Source: Paenibacillus polymyxa (lineage in GTDB: Bacteria > Bacillota > Bacilli > Paenibacillales > Paenibacillaceae). Taken from it: a DNA stretch of 64,000 bases. The translations under genes were made by a program, and so were the position numbers. Of this stretch, positions 10,321 through 19,195 are shown piece by piece (position 1 is the first letter of the stretch; each line of letters begins with the position of its first letter). The stretch spans positions 434,001-498,000 of the forward strand of contig NZ_CP049783.1 in assembly GCF_015710975.1 (NCBI RefSeq). Direction: 5' to 3'. Under the pieces are notes generated by a model. It did no database searches and was not told the DNA's origin. It saw nothing but the letters and a program-made list of their open reading frames with translations.

Positions 10321-10557
10321 ATATCCACAACTTTTGTGTATGGACGATATTGAAAAATGGCCTTTTAGGCCATTTTTTTATTGATAAAACGCCACCTTCA
10401 AATGAAAACCAAATTTATCCACTACTTTATCCACATTATCCACAGATTTCACAATCAATATAGCTATGAAATATCCCCCATCCTACTATCACCTAAAAGT
10501 CTTAGCCTGCTTGCTTCGAGCCTGTTTATCCACATTTTGAACGGTATATGTGGATAA
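10321..10557. promoter_or_regulatory. DnaA-box cluster
   Basis: This noncoding stretch holds four perfect DnaA boxes (TTATCCACA at 10427-10435, 10436-10444 and 10526-10534; reverse TGTGGATAA at 10549-10557). One-mismatch boxes lie at 10321-10329 and 10415-10423. Two perfect boxes are exactly abutting. There are no replication genes nearby, so this is not oriC. From memory, B. subtilis has DnaA-binding clusters outside oriC that damp initiation, one of them between gcp (tsaD) and ydiF, the same neighbours as here. A role in titrating DnaA is therefore likely but inferred. Confidence 0.72.
10353..10377 (+). terminator. Terminator after the ABC-F gene
   Basis: A perfect 10-bp stem AAAAATGGCC/GGCCATTTTT with a 5-nt loop and a T run. 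It lies about 100 bp past the stop codon. Confidence 0.85.
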
Positions 10558-10750
10558 CTTTGTTCACAACTTGACAAATCACATCATTATTCGGGCAGTA
10601 TAAAATTTTCATGTTTTTTTGGTGGAACATGAAAAATCGTGAACAATTGTGACGAATCATGCGAGGAAATAAGATGCTGGCAATCATTCGCTCAAACTCC
10701 TGTATTTTATCCTCTTGAAATTCTATTTATATATATGTATAGCGCGGAAT
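10558..10750. other. Noncoding stretch beyond the DnaA boxes
   Basis: No gene is seen. It contains a hairpin TTTTCATGTT/AACATGAAAA (10606-10635) and an A/T-rich block. A TTGACA at 10571 and TATAAA at 10599 are 22 bp apart, too far for a normal promoter. Confidence 0.4.
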
Positions 10751-10782
10751 AAAAAAAGACACGACCCTGAATGTGTCGTGTC
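10751..10782 (-). terminator. Terminator after tsaD
   Basis: On the minus strand, an 8-bp stem GACACGAC/GTCGTGTC with a 9-nt loop is followed by seven T residues. It ends the tsaE-tsaB-rimI-tsaD transcript. Confidence 0.85.
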
Positions 10783-10798
10783 CTTCCTATTCGCTCAA

Positions 10799-11863
10799 TT
10801 AAGTTTGAACAGACCACTCTTCCAGAGACAGCCCTGGATCAGCTTTCATGTCCAATGAGGTGAATTCTCCGCGCTTCCACTTGGCGTATGCCGCGGCACC
10901 GATCATCGCTGCGTTATCTGTACAGTATTTCATGGAGGGTACAAGCAGTTCGATGCCTTCACGCTCACAGCGTTCCCGCAATGCTGTACGTAGTCCACGA
11001 TTAGCAGCAACACCGCCGCAAAGCAGCAGCTGCTTCGCACCGTATTCACGCATAGCACGAATCGCTTTTTCCACCAGCACCTCTACGACCGACTCTTGAA
11101 ATCCTCTTGCAATCGCTCCCGCATGAACGGTTTCTCCGCGCATTTTCGTCTGGTTAATTACATTCAGCACCGCCGATTTCAAGCCGCTAAAGCTAAAATC
11201 ATAAGAATCCGGCTCCAGCCATGCACGCGGCAAAGTAACCACTTCCTCCGATTCATGGGCTACACGATCCACATGCGGACCGCCGGGATATGGAAATCCG
11301 ATGGCTCGCGCTACTTTGTCGTAGGCTTCTCCAACCGCATCATCCCTTGTACGACCAATAAGTTGAAAATGACCTTCGGACTCCATCAGCACCAGCTCGG
11401 TATGCCCTCCTGACACCACGAGAGCAATGCATGGATATACAATATCATGCTCCAACTGATTTGCATAAATATGTCCCGCAATATGATGCGTTCCGATTAA
11501 CGGTTTGCCGAACGCCATAGCAGCGCTCTTGGCGGCGACTATACCAACCAGCAATGCGCCAACCAGTCCTGGTCCTTGCGTCACGGCAACCGCTGAAATC
11601 TCACGGGGGCTGATTCCCGATGTTTGCATAGCCTCGTCCAGCATATAGGTAATGCTTTCTACATGTTTGCGCGACGCTACCTCTGGCACAACACCGCCAA
11701 AGGCTTTGTGTGTTTCAATCTGACTGGAGATCAGATTCGAAAGCACCTCTGTGCCATTTTTCACGACAGAAACAGCCGTTTCATCACAACTCGTTTCCAC
11801 TGCCAGTATATAGCAAGGCTCGCTAGAGGCAGAGCCTGTACCTGCTTTTTCCGCTTGCGTCAT
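10799..11863 (-). CDS. tsaD: TsaD, tRNA threonylcarbamoyladenosine synthase subunit
   Basis: A 354-residue Kae1/Gcp protein. Visible are the N-terminal ASKHA-fold start [16 protein letters not shown], the HHIAGH metal-site segment near residue 127, [11 protein letters not shown], and the C-terminal [13 protein letters not shown] and [10 protein letters not shown] motifs. With TsaB and TsaE it transfers threonylcarbamoyl to A37 of ANN-decoding tRNAs. It overlaps the rimI stop by 4 bases, so translation is coupled. It is the last gene of the operon tsaE-tsaB-rimI-tsaD, the same order as B. subtilis ydiB-ydiC-ydiD-ydiE. Confidence 0.97.
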   Translation of the reverse strand: MTQAEKAGTGSASSEPCYILAVETSCDETAVSVVKNGTEVLSNLISSQIETHKAFGGVVPEVASRKHVESITYMLDEAMQTSGISPREISAVAVTQGPGLVGALLVGIVAAKSAAMAFGKPLIGTHHIAGHIYANQLEHDIVYPCIALVVSGGHTELVLMESEGHFQLIGRTRDDAVGEAYDKVARAIGFPYPGGPHVDRVAHESEEVVTLPRAWLEPDSYDFSFSGLKSAVLNVINQTKMRGETVHAGAIARGFQESVVEVLVEKAIRAMREYGAKQLLLCGGVAANRGLRTALRERCEREGIELLVPSMKYCTDNAAMIGAAAYAKWKRGEFTSLDMKADPGLSLEEWSVQT

Positions 11864-12375
11864 TGCTCCTGCACGCTTCCTTCCTGTTCACCGGATGCCC
11901 CGTGTGCGGGAAGATCCGCCCACATAATCACAGCATCCTCGTTATTATCCGAATAATAGCCCTTGCGTACACCTGCAGGCTTAAAGCCCTTTTTCTCATA
12001 CAAGCCCTGAGCGATCCGGTTCGTTACCCGGACCTCTAGGGTCATACGCTCCATCCCTAAATAAGAGGCAGTCTGCATCAGCTCATCCAACAGCTTGTCT
12101 CCAAGCTTGCGTCCACGATAAGCCTCACGAACCGCAATATTCGTAATATGCGCCTCATCCATAATCGTCCACATGCCTGCGTAACCAATGGCTCGTCCAT
12201 TAAGCTCCATAATCATATATTTAGCGAAATGATTCATCGTCAGCTCATTGCGGAAGGCTTCCTCCGTCCACGGCAGCGTGAACGCTTCATGCTCAATCTC
12301 CAGCACATCGGGGATGTCATCCAGTTGCATTAAGCGAAACTCAAGCTTCTCTTCCCGCTGTATGTTCTTTGCCAT
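11860..12375 (-). CDS. rimI: RimI-like ribosomal protein N-acetyltransferase
   Basis: A 171-residue GNAT-family acetyltransferase. Seen: a [21 protein letters not shown]-terminal strand-helix, the acetyl-CoA loop [15 protein letters not shown] (about residues 82-96), and [19 protein letters not shown] near 117-135. The start at 12375 matches RimI proteins; the open frame continues upstream to 12597 but there overlaps tsaB. RimI acetylates the N-terminal alanine of ribosomal protein S18 in E. coli. Here the target is inferred from family and synteny with tsaB/tsaD. Confidence 0.92.
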   Translation of the reverse strand: MAKNIQREEKLEFRLMQLDDIPDVLEIEHEAFTLPWTEEAFRNELTMNHFAKYMIMELNGRAIGYAGMWTIMDEAHITNIAVREAYRGRKLGDKLLDELMQTASYLGMERMTLEVRVTNRIAQGLYEKKGFKPAGVRKGYYSDNNEDAVIMWADLPAHGASGEQEGSVQEQ

Positions 12376-12391
12376 GTTGCTCACCGCCTCT

Positions 12392-13227
12392 TCAGCGCTG
12401 ACGAAGCAGATTGGCTTCCGCCTCCGCCAGCTGGGTATAATTCGGAACCAGCGTATGTAGCTCGTCATATTCCTGACGAAGCAGCTTATCCGCCCCAAGG
12501 CGGCCAACCCATTTTCCTTCCAGCTCATACGGTACGATACGAAGCTCGCTCCATGCACGCAAGCGCTCCGCTGTTTCGGCGTGAATCGTCGTTTCACCGA
12601 CGAGCCAAATCACCGCAGGACGCTCTTCGACAGGCAAAACCTCCAAACGTTGCAGCAGATCATCTGTCCACGCAGTCATCAACCGGATAGCATCCGCCTC
12701 TAACCGCTGCGGGCTACCGCTGTCGTTAACTGAATTCGCAGTGAACAGCCCCGTGTACACCTGACCACGGCGCGCATCCAGCACAGGCACAATCCAATCT
12801 GCTGCCTGCGCCCCAGACGAGTCGTTATTCGCAGATTCATGTTTACCTTCTTGCCCCTTCATTTCGATACCATGATTCCATCCACCCCAAGCCAAAGCCT
12901 GCAAAGTGGAAATGGATGTCACCGGAACCCCCAGGCCCAAGCTAGTGTCTTGGCTGCGGTCACCGCGATTCGGATGCCAGTGTAAGATCCCGGTCCAACA
13001 CCTACTGCAAGACCGTCCACATCATCGCGTGTCAGTCCTGCTTCGCTCAAAAGCCGTTCCAGCTCAGTAATGACATGCACCGAGTGATTGCGTTCGCCAT
13101 AAACATTACTTTCTCCCAGCAGCTCTTTTCCGTTCATCAGGGCGGCCGCCATTACAGTCGTCGCTGTATCTAACGTCAAAAACCGCTCACGCGGCTTTTC
13201 ATTTACATCTGTATGCTCTCTTTGCAT
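12392..13227 (-). pseudogene. tsaB: tsaB, reading frame broken by one missing base
   Basis: Two frames together make a complete TsaB. The first (13227 down to 12919) covers the N-terminal ATPase-like fold with VGVGPGSYTGIRI and ends AKTLAWAW, then GFR and a stop. The second frame (down to 12392) resumes GVPVTSISTLQALAW and the C-terminal half. The junction is a run of five C on the plus strand (12928-12932). A sixth base restores LAWAWGVPVTS, close to the family sequence LAWALGIPV. TsaB is the scaffold of the t6A-forming complex and is normally indispensable. A homopolymer sequencing error, or less probably ribosomal slippage, is therefore more likely than true loss. Confidence 0.88.
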
Positions 13228-13230
13228 GGT

Positions 13231-13710
13231 TCAAACTCCATTCTCCCGCAAGCTGCGGCACCATTGTTCATAAGGCTCGCCGTACCCGGTCAGGTGAATC
13301 AAGCGCTCCCCTACATCCGTTGTTTCTATATACATGTGAAGCCGCTGATTCGGCAACATATCCGGTATAATACTACCCCATTCCACCAGACATACTCCTG
13401 TCCCGTAAAAGTATTCGTCCAGCCCCAGATCCTCCGCCTCGTCCTGAGAGATACGGTATACATCCATATGATACAAAGGCAATCGGCCCTCGTACTCCTT
13501 AATGAGGGTGAAGGTTGGACTATTTACGATACCCGGCACCCCTAAATGGCTGGCAAAAGCCTTGGAAAAAGCAGTCTTGCCCGCTCCCAGATCTCCATCC
13601 AACACAATCACGGTTCCGGGACCCGCTTGGGCTGCCAAAAAGCCTGCTAATGTCCCGGTCTGTGCCTCTGAGACAGAACGGAATACAAACTGTTCCTGCG
13701 AAATTGTCAT
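13231..13710 (-). CDS. tsaE: TsaE, ATPase of the t6A complex
   Basis: A 159-residue P-loop protein. Walker A is GDLGAGKTAFSKAFA (about residues 40-54), followed by the family segment NSPTFTLIKEYEG and HMDVYRI. The acidic stretch EAEDLGLDEYF and VEWGS follow. TsaE powers turnover of the TsaB-TsaD complex. It is the first gene of the operon and its stop lies 3 bp before the tsaB start, implying co-translation. Confidence 0.95.
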   Translation of the reverse strand: MTISQEQFVFRSVSEAQTGTLAGFLAAQAGPGTVIVLDGDLGAGKTAFSKAFASHLGVPGIVNSPTFTLIKEYEGRLPLYHMDVYRISQDEAEDLGLDEYFYGTGVCLVEWGSIIPDMLPNQRLHMYIETTDVGERLIHLTGYGEPYEQWCRSLRENGV

Positions 13711-13845
13711 CTCTTTTAATCACCTTTCGTCCGAATCGGACCGTTCCAACTTGTTCTTTATTATATAGTTCACCTTATGTCGCCGCAAGGCATGAAGACA
13801 TGCTATTGTAAGTTAAGTGTTACACATAGGGAGGGAATCGAACTG

Positions 13846-14376
13846 ATGGGACAAACCGTTTTACTCTTGATTGATGTTCAGCAGGCTATGTTCATGTATG
13901 ATGAGAAGCTGTATCGTGAACAGGAAGTTGTAGCGCATTTGCAGCAGCTTTTAACCGAAGCCAGAGCTTCTGGTACACCGGTCATTTTCGTGCAGCATAC
14001 CGATGAAGCGGATGAGGATTTCCGGGAAAACAGTCTAGGCTGGGCCATCGCAGACGTGGTGCGTCCTCTTCCTCACGAACGAATTGTCCGAAAATCATCC
14101 TGGGACAGCTTCTACCAAACTGAATTGCGTCATGTGCTCCAGGGATTGGGGGCAAGCCAGCTGATTATTGCCGGAATGCAGACTGAATTTTGTCTCGACA
14201 CGACTTGCCGAAGTGCCTATAGTCTGGGATACCAGAACAACGTGCTCGTATCGGATGCGCATAGTACATTTGATAGCAAGGTACTAAGCGGCGAACAAAT
14301 CGTAGCTCATCACAATGCAGTGCTGGGTAATCGTTTTGCGCGTTTGCTCACGACGGCAGACGTACATTTTTCGTGA
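13846..14376 (+). CDS. Isochorismatase-family cysteine hydrolase
   Basis: A 176-residue protein with the Asp-Lys-Cys triad of the family: Asp in LLIDVQQAM (near residue 9), Lys in RKSSWDSF (near 84) and Cys in GMQTEFCLDTT (near 118). Members hydrolyse isochorismate, nicotinamide or other small amides; the substrate cannot be read from the sequence. The start at 13846 is preceded by GGGAGG. It stands alone, divergent from the tsaE operon, with a strong terminator behind it. Confidence 0.9.
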   Translation: MGQTVLLLIDVQQAMFMYDEKLYREQEVVAHLQQLLTEARASGTPVIFVQHTDEADEDFRENSLGWAIADVVRPLPHERIVRKSSWDSFYQTELRHVLQGLGASQLIIAGMQTEFCLDTTCRSAYSLGYQNNVLVSDAHSTFDSKVLSGEQIVAHHNAVLGNRFARLLTTADVHFS

Positions 14377-14403
14377 GCTGTTGAAGTAAAATTTTTACGT
14401 TCC

Positions 14404-14438
14404 AAGCCGATTGCTCTCAAGCAGTCGGCTTCTTTTTT
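14404..14438 (+). terminator. Terminator after the isochorismatase-family gene
   Basis: A 12-bp stem AAGCCGATTGCT/AGCAGTCGGCTT with one internal mismatch and a 4-nt loop, followed by a T run. Confidence 0.9.
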
Positions 14439-14818
14439 GTTCACACGAGCAAATAAAAAAACACTGACGTCATAACGTCATTGCTATAGGTGGCCCAGAC
14501 ATATATGAATTGATATTTATCCGAATTCCAAATGTATTCATTTGGATTGGCAACCTACTTTGCTTTTTTAGATGCTATAAGTTGGTTGCGAATTTACATA
14601 TAGAGGGAGTTTTTCCCCTGTGATGAGCTAAATGAAATTTACCAAGAAATTTTTTTCACAGATTGATTTGCACTTTCGTATTTAACATAAAATTCAATTT
14701 TTGATCACTATTTTCAGAAAAATCAAGAAATTAACAGAAAACATTAGAATGACCTACTTATTGTGGACGATATGGCTCTATAAACATCTGTATTTGGATC
14801 TATGTAAAGATTTGAACA
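14439..14818. promoter_or_regulatory. Upstream region of the acetone-type operon with two inverted repeats
   Basis: No gene is seen in this stretch. It holds a perfect inverted repeat CCAAATG-TATT-CATTTGG at 14528-14545. A longer one follows, GCAACCTACTT (14550-14560) with AAGTTGGTTGC (14579-14589), one mismatch. Such paired repeats upstream of a promoter may be operators. No regulator gene is adjacent, so the binding protein is unknown. Confidence 0.4.
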
Positions 14819-14847
14819 TTGAGCAAAATCTGTATTAGAACTATGAT
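14819..14847 (+). promoter_or_regulatory. Possible promoter of the thiolase operon
   Basis: TTGAGC (14819-14824) and TATGAT (14842-14847) are 17 bp apart. The transcript would carry a leader of about 190 nt before the thiolase ATG at 15044. That leader contains a short hairpin TTCTGG/CCAGAA (14850-14870) but no riboswitch I recognise. Confidence 0.45.
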
Positions 14848-15043
14848 AATTCTGGTTTTAATTTCCAGAAAGGAAAGAAGGCGATCGGACCGTCATACTC
14901 ACTGTCTTAGGCACCATGATATGCCCGCATGTAAATGTATCTTGCAGTTTTTACGTTTCGTAGGTTAGGACCGGAATTACGAATGGAAGTGCAGTCATGG
15001 ATGTATTGTGTCCTTGAACACAGCGAAAGGAATGTGAGTTTTT

Positions 15044-16228
15044 ATGAAAAAAGTAGCTATAGTAAGCCCGTTGAGAACAGCGGTCGGTTCATTTAATAAA
15101 GCTCTTGCCCCCCTGAGCGCTCCTGAACTGGGAGCAACCGTGATGACAGCATGCCTTCAGCAAAGTAAATTAGAGCCTTCTTTGATTGATCAAATTTTTA
15201 TGGGAAATGTTCTTCAAGCGGGCAATGGTCAAAATCCTGCCAGACAGGCGGCACTAAAAGCCGGTATCCCCATTGATGTACCCGAATCAACGATAAACAC
15301 GGTTTGCGGTTCAGGACTCCATGCCGTCGCGTTAGCTTACGATTCCATATTGGCAGAACAAGGAAACATCGTCTTGGCCGGTGGCATGGAGAGCATGTCG
15401 AACGCCCCTTATCTGCTAAAAAATGCTAGAAACGGCTACAAGCTCGGTAACGGTGAATTGGTAGACTCCTTGGTGGCCGATGGCCTAACATGCCCGATCA
15501 ACCATTACCATATGGGAATTACCGCCGAAAATGTTGCCGAAAAATATGGAATTTCAAGACTTGAGCAAGATGCATTTGCTTATGAAAGCCAGATAAAGGC
15601 TGTCGAAGCAAAAAACAACAAGGTTTTTGAAGAGCAAATTGTTCCGGTCATGATCAAAAACAAAAAAGAAACTACTTATTTCACAGAGGACGAACACATA
15701 AGAGGAAATACGACGAAAGAAAAACTTTCTCAGTTAAAACCTGCGTTTAAGGAGAACGGAACGGTTACTGCGGGAAACGCTTCGGGCATCAATGATGGTG
15801 CGGCGGCTATGCTAGTCGTGTCGGAAGACAAATGTAAGGAACATGCGTTAAAGCCGTTAGCATATATCAAAGGTTACTCGCTTGTTGGTGTTGACCCTGC
15901 ATATATGGGAATGGGACCGGTAAAAGCCATTTCGTCACTGCTGAAGAAACAGGGAATGTCTATAGATGACATTGATCTCTTTGAAATTAACGAAGCGTTT
16001 GCTGCACAAGCTCTAGCGGTGCAAAAAGAGCTTGGAGTTAATCCAGAGAAAGCCAATGTCAATGGCGGCGCGATCGCAATCGGTCACCCTGTTGGTGCAA
16101 GCGGTGCTAGGGTATTGGTTACGTTGGTTCACGAAATGGTACGCAGATCTTCACGTTATGGCGTAGTCTCGTTATGTATTGGAACGGGAATGGGAATAGC
16201 CATGCTGGTTGAAAATGCACTTATTTAA
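15044..16228 (+). CDS. Acetyl-CoA C-acetyltransferase (thiolase II)
   Basis: A 394-residue thiolase. The nucleophile Cys88 is in NTVCGSGLHAV. The C-terminal GHPVGASGARVLVTL (His near 348) and CIGTGMG (Cys near 378) complete the active site. It condenses two acetyl-CoA to acetoacetyl-CoA, or the reverse. It is the first gene of a tight operon with an acetoacetate decarboxylase-like protein and both subunits of a 3-oxoacid CoA-transferase, so the synthetic direction toward acetoacetate fits. GAAAGGAATGTG precedes the ATG. Confidence 0.95.
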   Translation: MKKVAIVSPLRTAVGSFNKALAPLSAPELGATVMTACLQQSKLEPSLIDQIFMGNVLQAGNGQNPARQAALKAGIPIDVPESTINTVCGSGLHAVALAYDSILAEQGNIVLAGGMESMSNAPYLLKNARNGYKLGNGELVDSLVADGLTCPINHYHMGITAENVAEKYGISRLEQDAFAYESQIKAVEAKNNKVFEEQIVPVMIKNKKETTYFTEDEHIRGNTTKEKLSQLKPAFKENGTVTAGNASGINDGAAAMLVVSEDKCKEHALKPLAYIKGYSLVGVDPAYMGMGPVKAISSLLKKQGMSIDDIDLFEINEAFAAQALAVQKELGVNPEKANVNGGAIAIGHPVGASGARVLVTLVHEMVRRSSRYGVVSLCIGTGMGIAMLVENALI

Positions 16229-16286
16229 AGCACGTGTGTTCAAGATAACTTTTTGAAATACCTCTTAAAAAGGAAGGGAGATCGCT

Positions 16287-17027
16287 ATGAATCAAAAAGA
16301 TGTACTTTCACTCCAATCCATGCCTGCGGCCAGTGGTAGTTATGGACGTCCGCCATGCCGGTTCATCAACCGGGAATTCTTTATTATTACCTATGAATCC
16401 GATCCCGCCGCGATTAGACAGGCGGTTCCTGAACCTCTTCAGCCGGATGGAAGTAATACGGTTTCCTATGAATGGATCAAAATGCCCGATTCATCCGGTT
16501 TAGGAAGCTATGAGGAAAGCGGCATTGTCATTCCGTGTACTTTTCAGGGAGAACCGTGTAATTTTGTTGCCCAAATGTATTTGGATAATGCACCTGCTAT
16601 TCTGGGGGGACGTGAAATCTGGGGATTTCCGAAAAAATGGGCGAAGCCTCGCCTGGTCGTTGAGGATACAGAGACGCTGACGGGTACATTGCATTACAAT
16701 AACGTCCTGGTAGCTATGGGAACCACCCCTTTCAAATATAACGTGCTTGATGAAAAGGAAACGGCTAAAGCCATCGCAAAAACGCAAGTTAATTTAAAAT
16801 TAATTCCTGATGTAGACGGCACTCCTAAAATTGCTCAGCTAGTGGCATATAATCTTGAAAATATTACTGTAAAAGGAGCCTGGTCAGGGCCTGCCAGATT
16901 AAGCTTGATCCCCCATGTCAATGCTCCTGTGGCAGATTTGCCGGTTAAAACTTATGTTGGCGGAAAACATTTTATTGCCAATTTAACGCTTCCATATGGA
17001 AGAGTCCTATACGATTATCTCCAATAA
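16287..17027 (+). CDS. adc: Acetoacetate decarboxylase-family protein
   Basis: A 246-residue protein matching the length of clostridial Adc. The motif GGREIWGFPKKWAKP carries adjacent lysines 116 and 117, equivalent to the Schiff-base lysine and its neighbour in the Clostridium enzyme. With these lysines present, acetoacetate to acetone plus CO2 is the likely reaction. Some family members act on other beta-keto acids. It lies between the thiolase and the CoA-transferase genes. Confidence 0.9.
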   Translation: MNQKDVLSLQSMPAASGSYGRPPCRFINREFFIITYESDPAAIRQAVPEPLQPDGSNTVSYEWIKMPDSSGLGSYEESGIVIPCTFQGEPCNFVAQMYLDNAPAILGGREIWGFPKKWAKPRLVVEDTETLTGTLHYNNVLVAMGTTPFKYNVLDEKETAKAIAKTQVNLKLIPDVDGTPKIAQLVAYNLENITVKGAWSGPARLSLIPHVNAPVADLPVKTYVGGKHFIANLTLPYGRVLYDYLQ

Positions 17028-17065
17028 AGTTTGCTTTTCTAAAAAATAGATAAGGAGACGGAACC

Positions 17066-17734
17066 ATGAATAAAAAAGTAAACTCCGCTGAAGAAGCAGT
17101 TAAGAGAATCAAAGACGGAGATACGGTGATGGTCGGAGGTTTTCTGCAAGGAGGCATTCCAGAAGAACTGGTGCGTGCGCTTGTCGATACAAATTCCGCT
17201 GACAATCTTACGATTATTTCCAATGACACAGGCACAACGGAATTATCTATTTATAGACTTGTAAAAAGTGGTAGAGTCAAGCGGATTTTTGCATCCTATA
17301 TTGGCTCCAATCCCGAAACAGGAAGGCTCTTGATGACAAAAGAAGCGGAGGTTCAACTCTTCCCACAAGGGACGCTCGCTGAAAAAATACGCGCAGGCGG
17401 AGCCGGTTTGGGTGGATTTTTAACACCTGTAGGTGTCGGCACCATTGTAGAGGAAGGAAAACAGAAAATCAAAATTGACGAAAGAGAATATTTGCTCGAA
17501 CTACCGCTCAAAGCCGATGTGGCGCTCATCAGAGCCCATAAAGCTGATGAAGCGGGGAACCTTGTCATCAACGGCACTTCACGCAACTTCAATATGGTGA
17601 TGGCTACCGCAGCCGAGTATGTAGTTGCTCAGACAGACGAATACGTAAAGGCGGGAGAAATTGACCCCAATCATATCAATGTTCCCGGAATATTTGTCGA
17701 CGCGATTGTAAAGGTGGGTGGAGACAATGAATAA
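17066..17734 (+). CDS. 3-oxoacid CoA-transferase subunit A
   Basis: A 222-residue alpha subunit. Seen: the N-terminal DGDTVMVGGFLQGGIPEELVRAL and the glycine-rich GAGLGGFLTPVGVGT (about residues 112-126). With subunit B it moves CoA from acetoacetyl-CoA to an acid such as acetate or butyrate. In this operon that would release acetoacetate for the decarboxylase. The ATG at 17066 follows AAGGAGACGG. The end overlaps the next gene. Confidence 0.95.
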   Translation: MNKKVNSAEEAVKRIKDGDTVMVGGFLQGGIPEELVRALVDTNSADNLTIISNDTGTTELSIYRLVKSGRVKRIFASYIGSNPETGRLLMTKEAEVQLFPQGTLAEKIRAGGAGLGGFLTPVGVGTIVEEGKQKIKIDEREYLLELPLKADVALIRAHKADEAGNLVINGTSRNFNMVMATAAEYVVAQTDEYVKAGEIDPNHINVPGIFVDAIVKVGGDNE

Positions 17735-18383
17735 TAGAGAATTGATTATTAGAAGAATAGCCCAGGAATTCAAAGATGGCGAAGTGGTCAATCTTGGTAT
17801 TGGATTACCTACCATGGCGGTGGACTACATCCCGGAAAATATTAATATTATGCTGCAGGCGGAGAACGGAATTGTCGGCGTTGGTCCCAAAGCAGCTCCG
17901 GGAAAAGAAAGACTCGATTGTATCGATTCAGGCGGAAACTACGTTACAACCATGAAAGGAGCCTGCTATATTGACAGTGCGCTTTCATTTTCCATTATAC
18001 GTGGAGGGCATGTGGACGTTACCGTTCTGGGTGCTCTGGAGGTCGATGAGAAAGGCAACCTTGCAAACTGGATGATCCCAGGGAAAAAGGTGCCGGGCAT
18101 GGGCGGAGCCATGGATTTGGTGGTTGGAGCCAAGAGAGTGATTGTAGCTATGGAGCATGTGAACAAAAATGGGGCGCCGAAAATACTGAAACAATGTAAG
18201 CTGCCCCTAACCGCTGTAAATGTGGTAAAGACCATCGTAACCGAAAAGGGTGTCATCGATGTTATTCCGGGTAAAGGGCTGATGCTCAAGGAAATTGCTC
18301 CAGGTTTGTCGGTGGAAGATGTTCAAATGGCAACAGAGGCTGAGTTGATGGTTTCTCCACATTTGAAGACCATTGCAGTGTAA
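17727..18383 (+). CDS. 3-oxoacid CoA-transferase subunit B
   Basis: A 218-residue beta subunit. The family's catalytic glutamate is Glu46 in QAENGIVGVG; GIGLPTMA near residue 24 and GAMDLVVGAKRVIVAMEH follow. I start it at the ATG at 17727, preceded by GGTGGGTGGAG, rather than at the GTG at 17718. It overlaps subunit A by 8 bases, ensuring equal synthesis. Confidence 0.95.
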   Translation: MNNRELIIRRIAQEFKDGEVVNLGIGLPTMAVDYIPENINIMLQAENGIVGVGPKAAPGKERLDCIDSGGNYVTTMKGACYIDSALSFSIIRGGHVDVTVLGALEVDEKGNLANWMIPGKKVPGMGGAMDLVVGAKRVIVAMEHVNKNGAPKILKQCKLPLTAVNVVKTIVTEKGVIDVIPGKGLMLKEIAPGLSVEDVQMATEAELMVSPHLKTIAV

Positions 18384-18458
18384 AAACCAGTTCCACCTTC
18401 AAATTAACTTGTTTGGCGTTTAACTTGTCTCCACAATCGCACTTATTATATAAAATAA

Positions 18459-18497
18459 GGTTCGCTAATTGCTCATTGAGCAATTGCGAGCCTTTTT
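18459..18497 (+). terminator. Terminator of the thiolase-CoA-transferase operon
   Basis: A long stem GGTTCGC-AATTGCTCA/GAGCAATT-GCGAGCC is followed by five T residues. Confidence 0.85.
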
Positions 18498-18514
18498 AGG
18501 TTGGATTCCCTCTC

Positions 18515-18694
18515 CTATTGTTCTTCCAATCGATCCACACGAACGGTTTGTGTATTGCCGGGTCTGCTGCCGATCTGTATCGTTGCCATACCATTCGCTT
18601 CATCTACATGCTCAATCCAAATCGGTTTGCCATCCAATTGGACGGCAATCGTTTCGTTTGAATCATAAATGGCTTTTGCTCGTTCCACATTCAT
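18515..18694 (-). CDS. sspH: H-type small acid-soluble spore protein
   Basis: A 59-residue protein with the SspH pattern: MNVERAKAIYDS at the N terminus, VQLDGKPIWIEHVDE in the middle, and TVRVDRLEEQ at the end. The ATG at 18694 follows GGAGGAG. It is made in the forespore and stored in the spore core. Its presence shows that the host sporulates. Confidence 0.9.
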   Translation of the reverse strand: MNVERAKAIYDSNETIAVQLDGKPIWIEHVDEANGMATIQIGSRPGNTQTVRVDRLEEQ

Positions 18695-18747
18695 ACTGTT
18701 CTCCTCCTGCTCCTTGTTTTTGTGCAATATTTAGAAATATAGGTCAC

Positions 18748-18987
18748 CTAGTCTTCGTCTATAATCCGTTCAACATCCAATGAAGGAAAGCTATGAGAAG
18801 GCGAAGTTGAAACTACAGCCTCCAAATCCACATGAGCGACAGCTACGGGAAAAGGCGGCGGCGTTCCATGTGAAAGAGCAAACTCGGGTGGCAATGCATC
18901 CTGTTCGCCTGCAACAGGCCCTCGAAAGGCAATCTGACTTTGCCCCACACGATGACTGATCTTCTGAGGATAAGGTTTTCTAGGCAT
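18748..18987 (-). CDS. Small proline-rich protein of unknown function
   Basis: A 79-residue frame. The ATG at 18987 (TTG at 18990 also possible) follows a strong AAAGGAGG site. The protein is proline-rich and has no membrane segment. The N terminus is basic and the C terminus acidic (DVERIIDED). I do not recognise the family. The position between sspH and ku could mean a spore role, but nothing in the sequence shows it. Confidence 0.55.
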   Translation of the reverse strand: MPRKPYPQKISHRVGQSQIAFRGPVAGEQDALPPEFALSHGTPPPFPVAVAHVDLEAVVSTSPSHSFPSLDVERIIDED

Positions 18988-19195
18988 CAATGGTGTACCT
19001 CCTTTTGAATCGGATATGACTTAACATTCACCAATAAAACTGAAACCATGCGCAAGTGAAAGCAATTCGCAGCCTACATTTGCACCTCATACAATCCTTT
19101 GTGCGAAGCATACTAAGTGAAAAAGGAAATGCTCACAGCCCGGGTGTCCGGAATCGAAATATGAAATATGCGGGTAAAAAAGGAGGACTGGCGGT

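Noticed and set aside
10321..10557. Chromosomal or plasmid replication origin
   Set aside because: DnaA boxes are present, but dnaA, dnaN or a rep gene and an AT-rich unwinding region are missing.
14535..14570. Possible sigma-54 promoter (TTGGCAACCTACTTTGCTT)
   Set aside because: The GG and GC elements are 11 bp apart instead of 10, and no sigma-54 activator gene is nearby.
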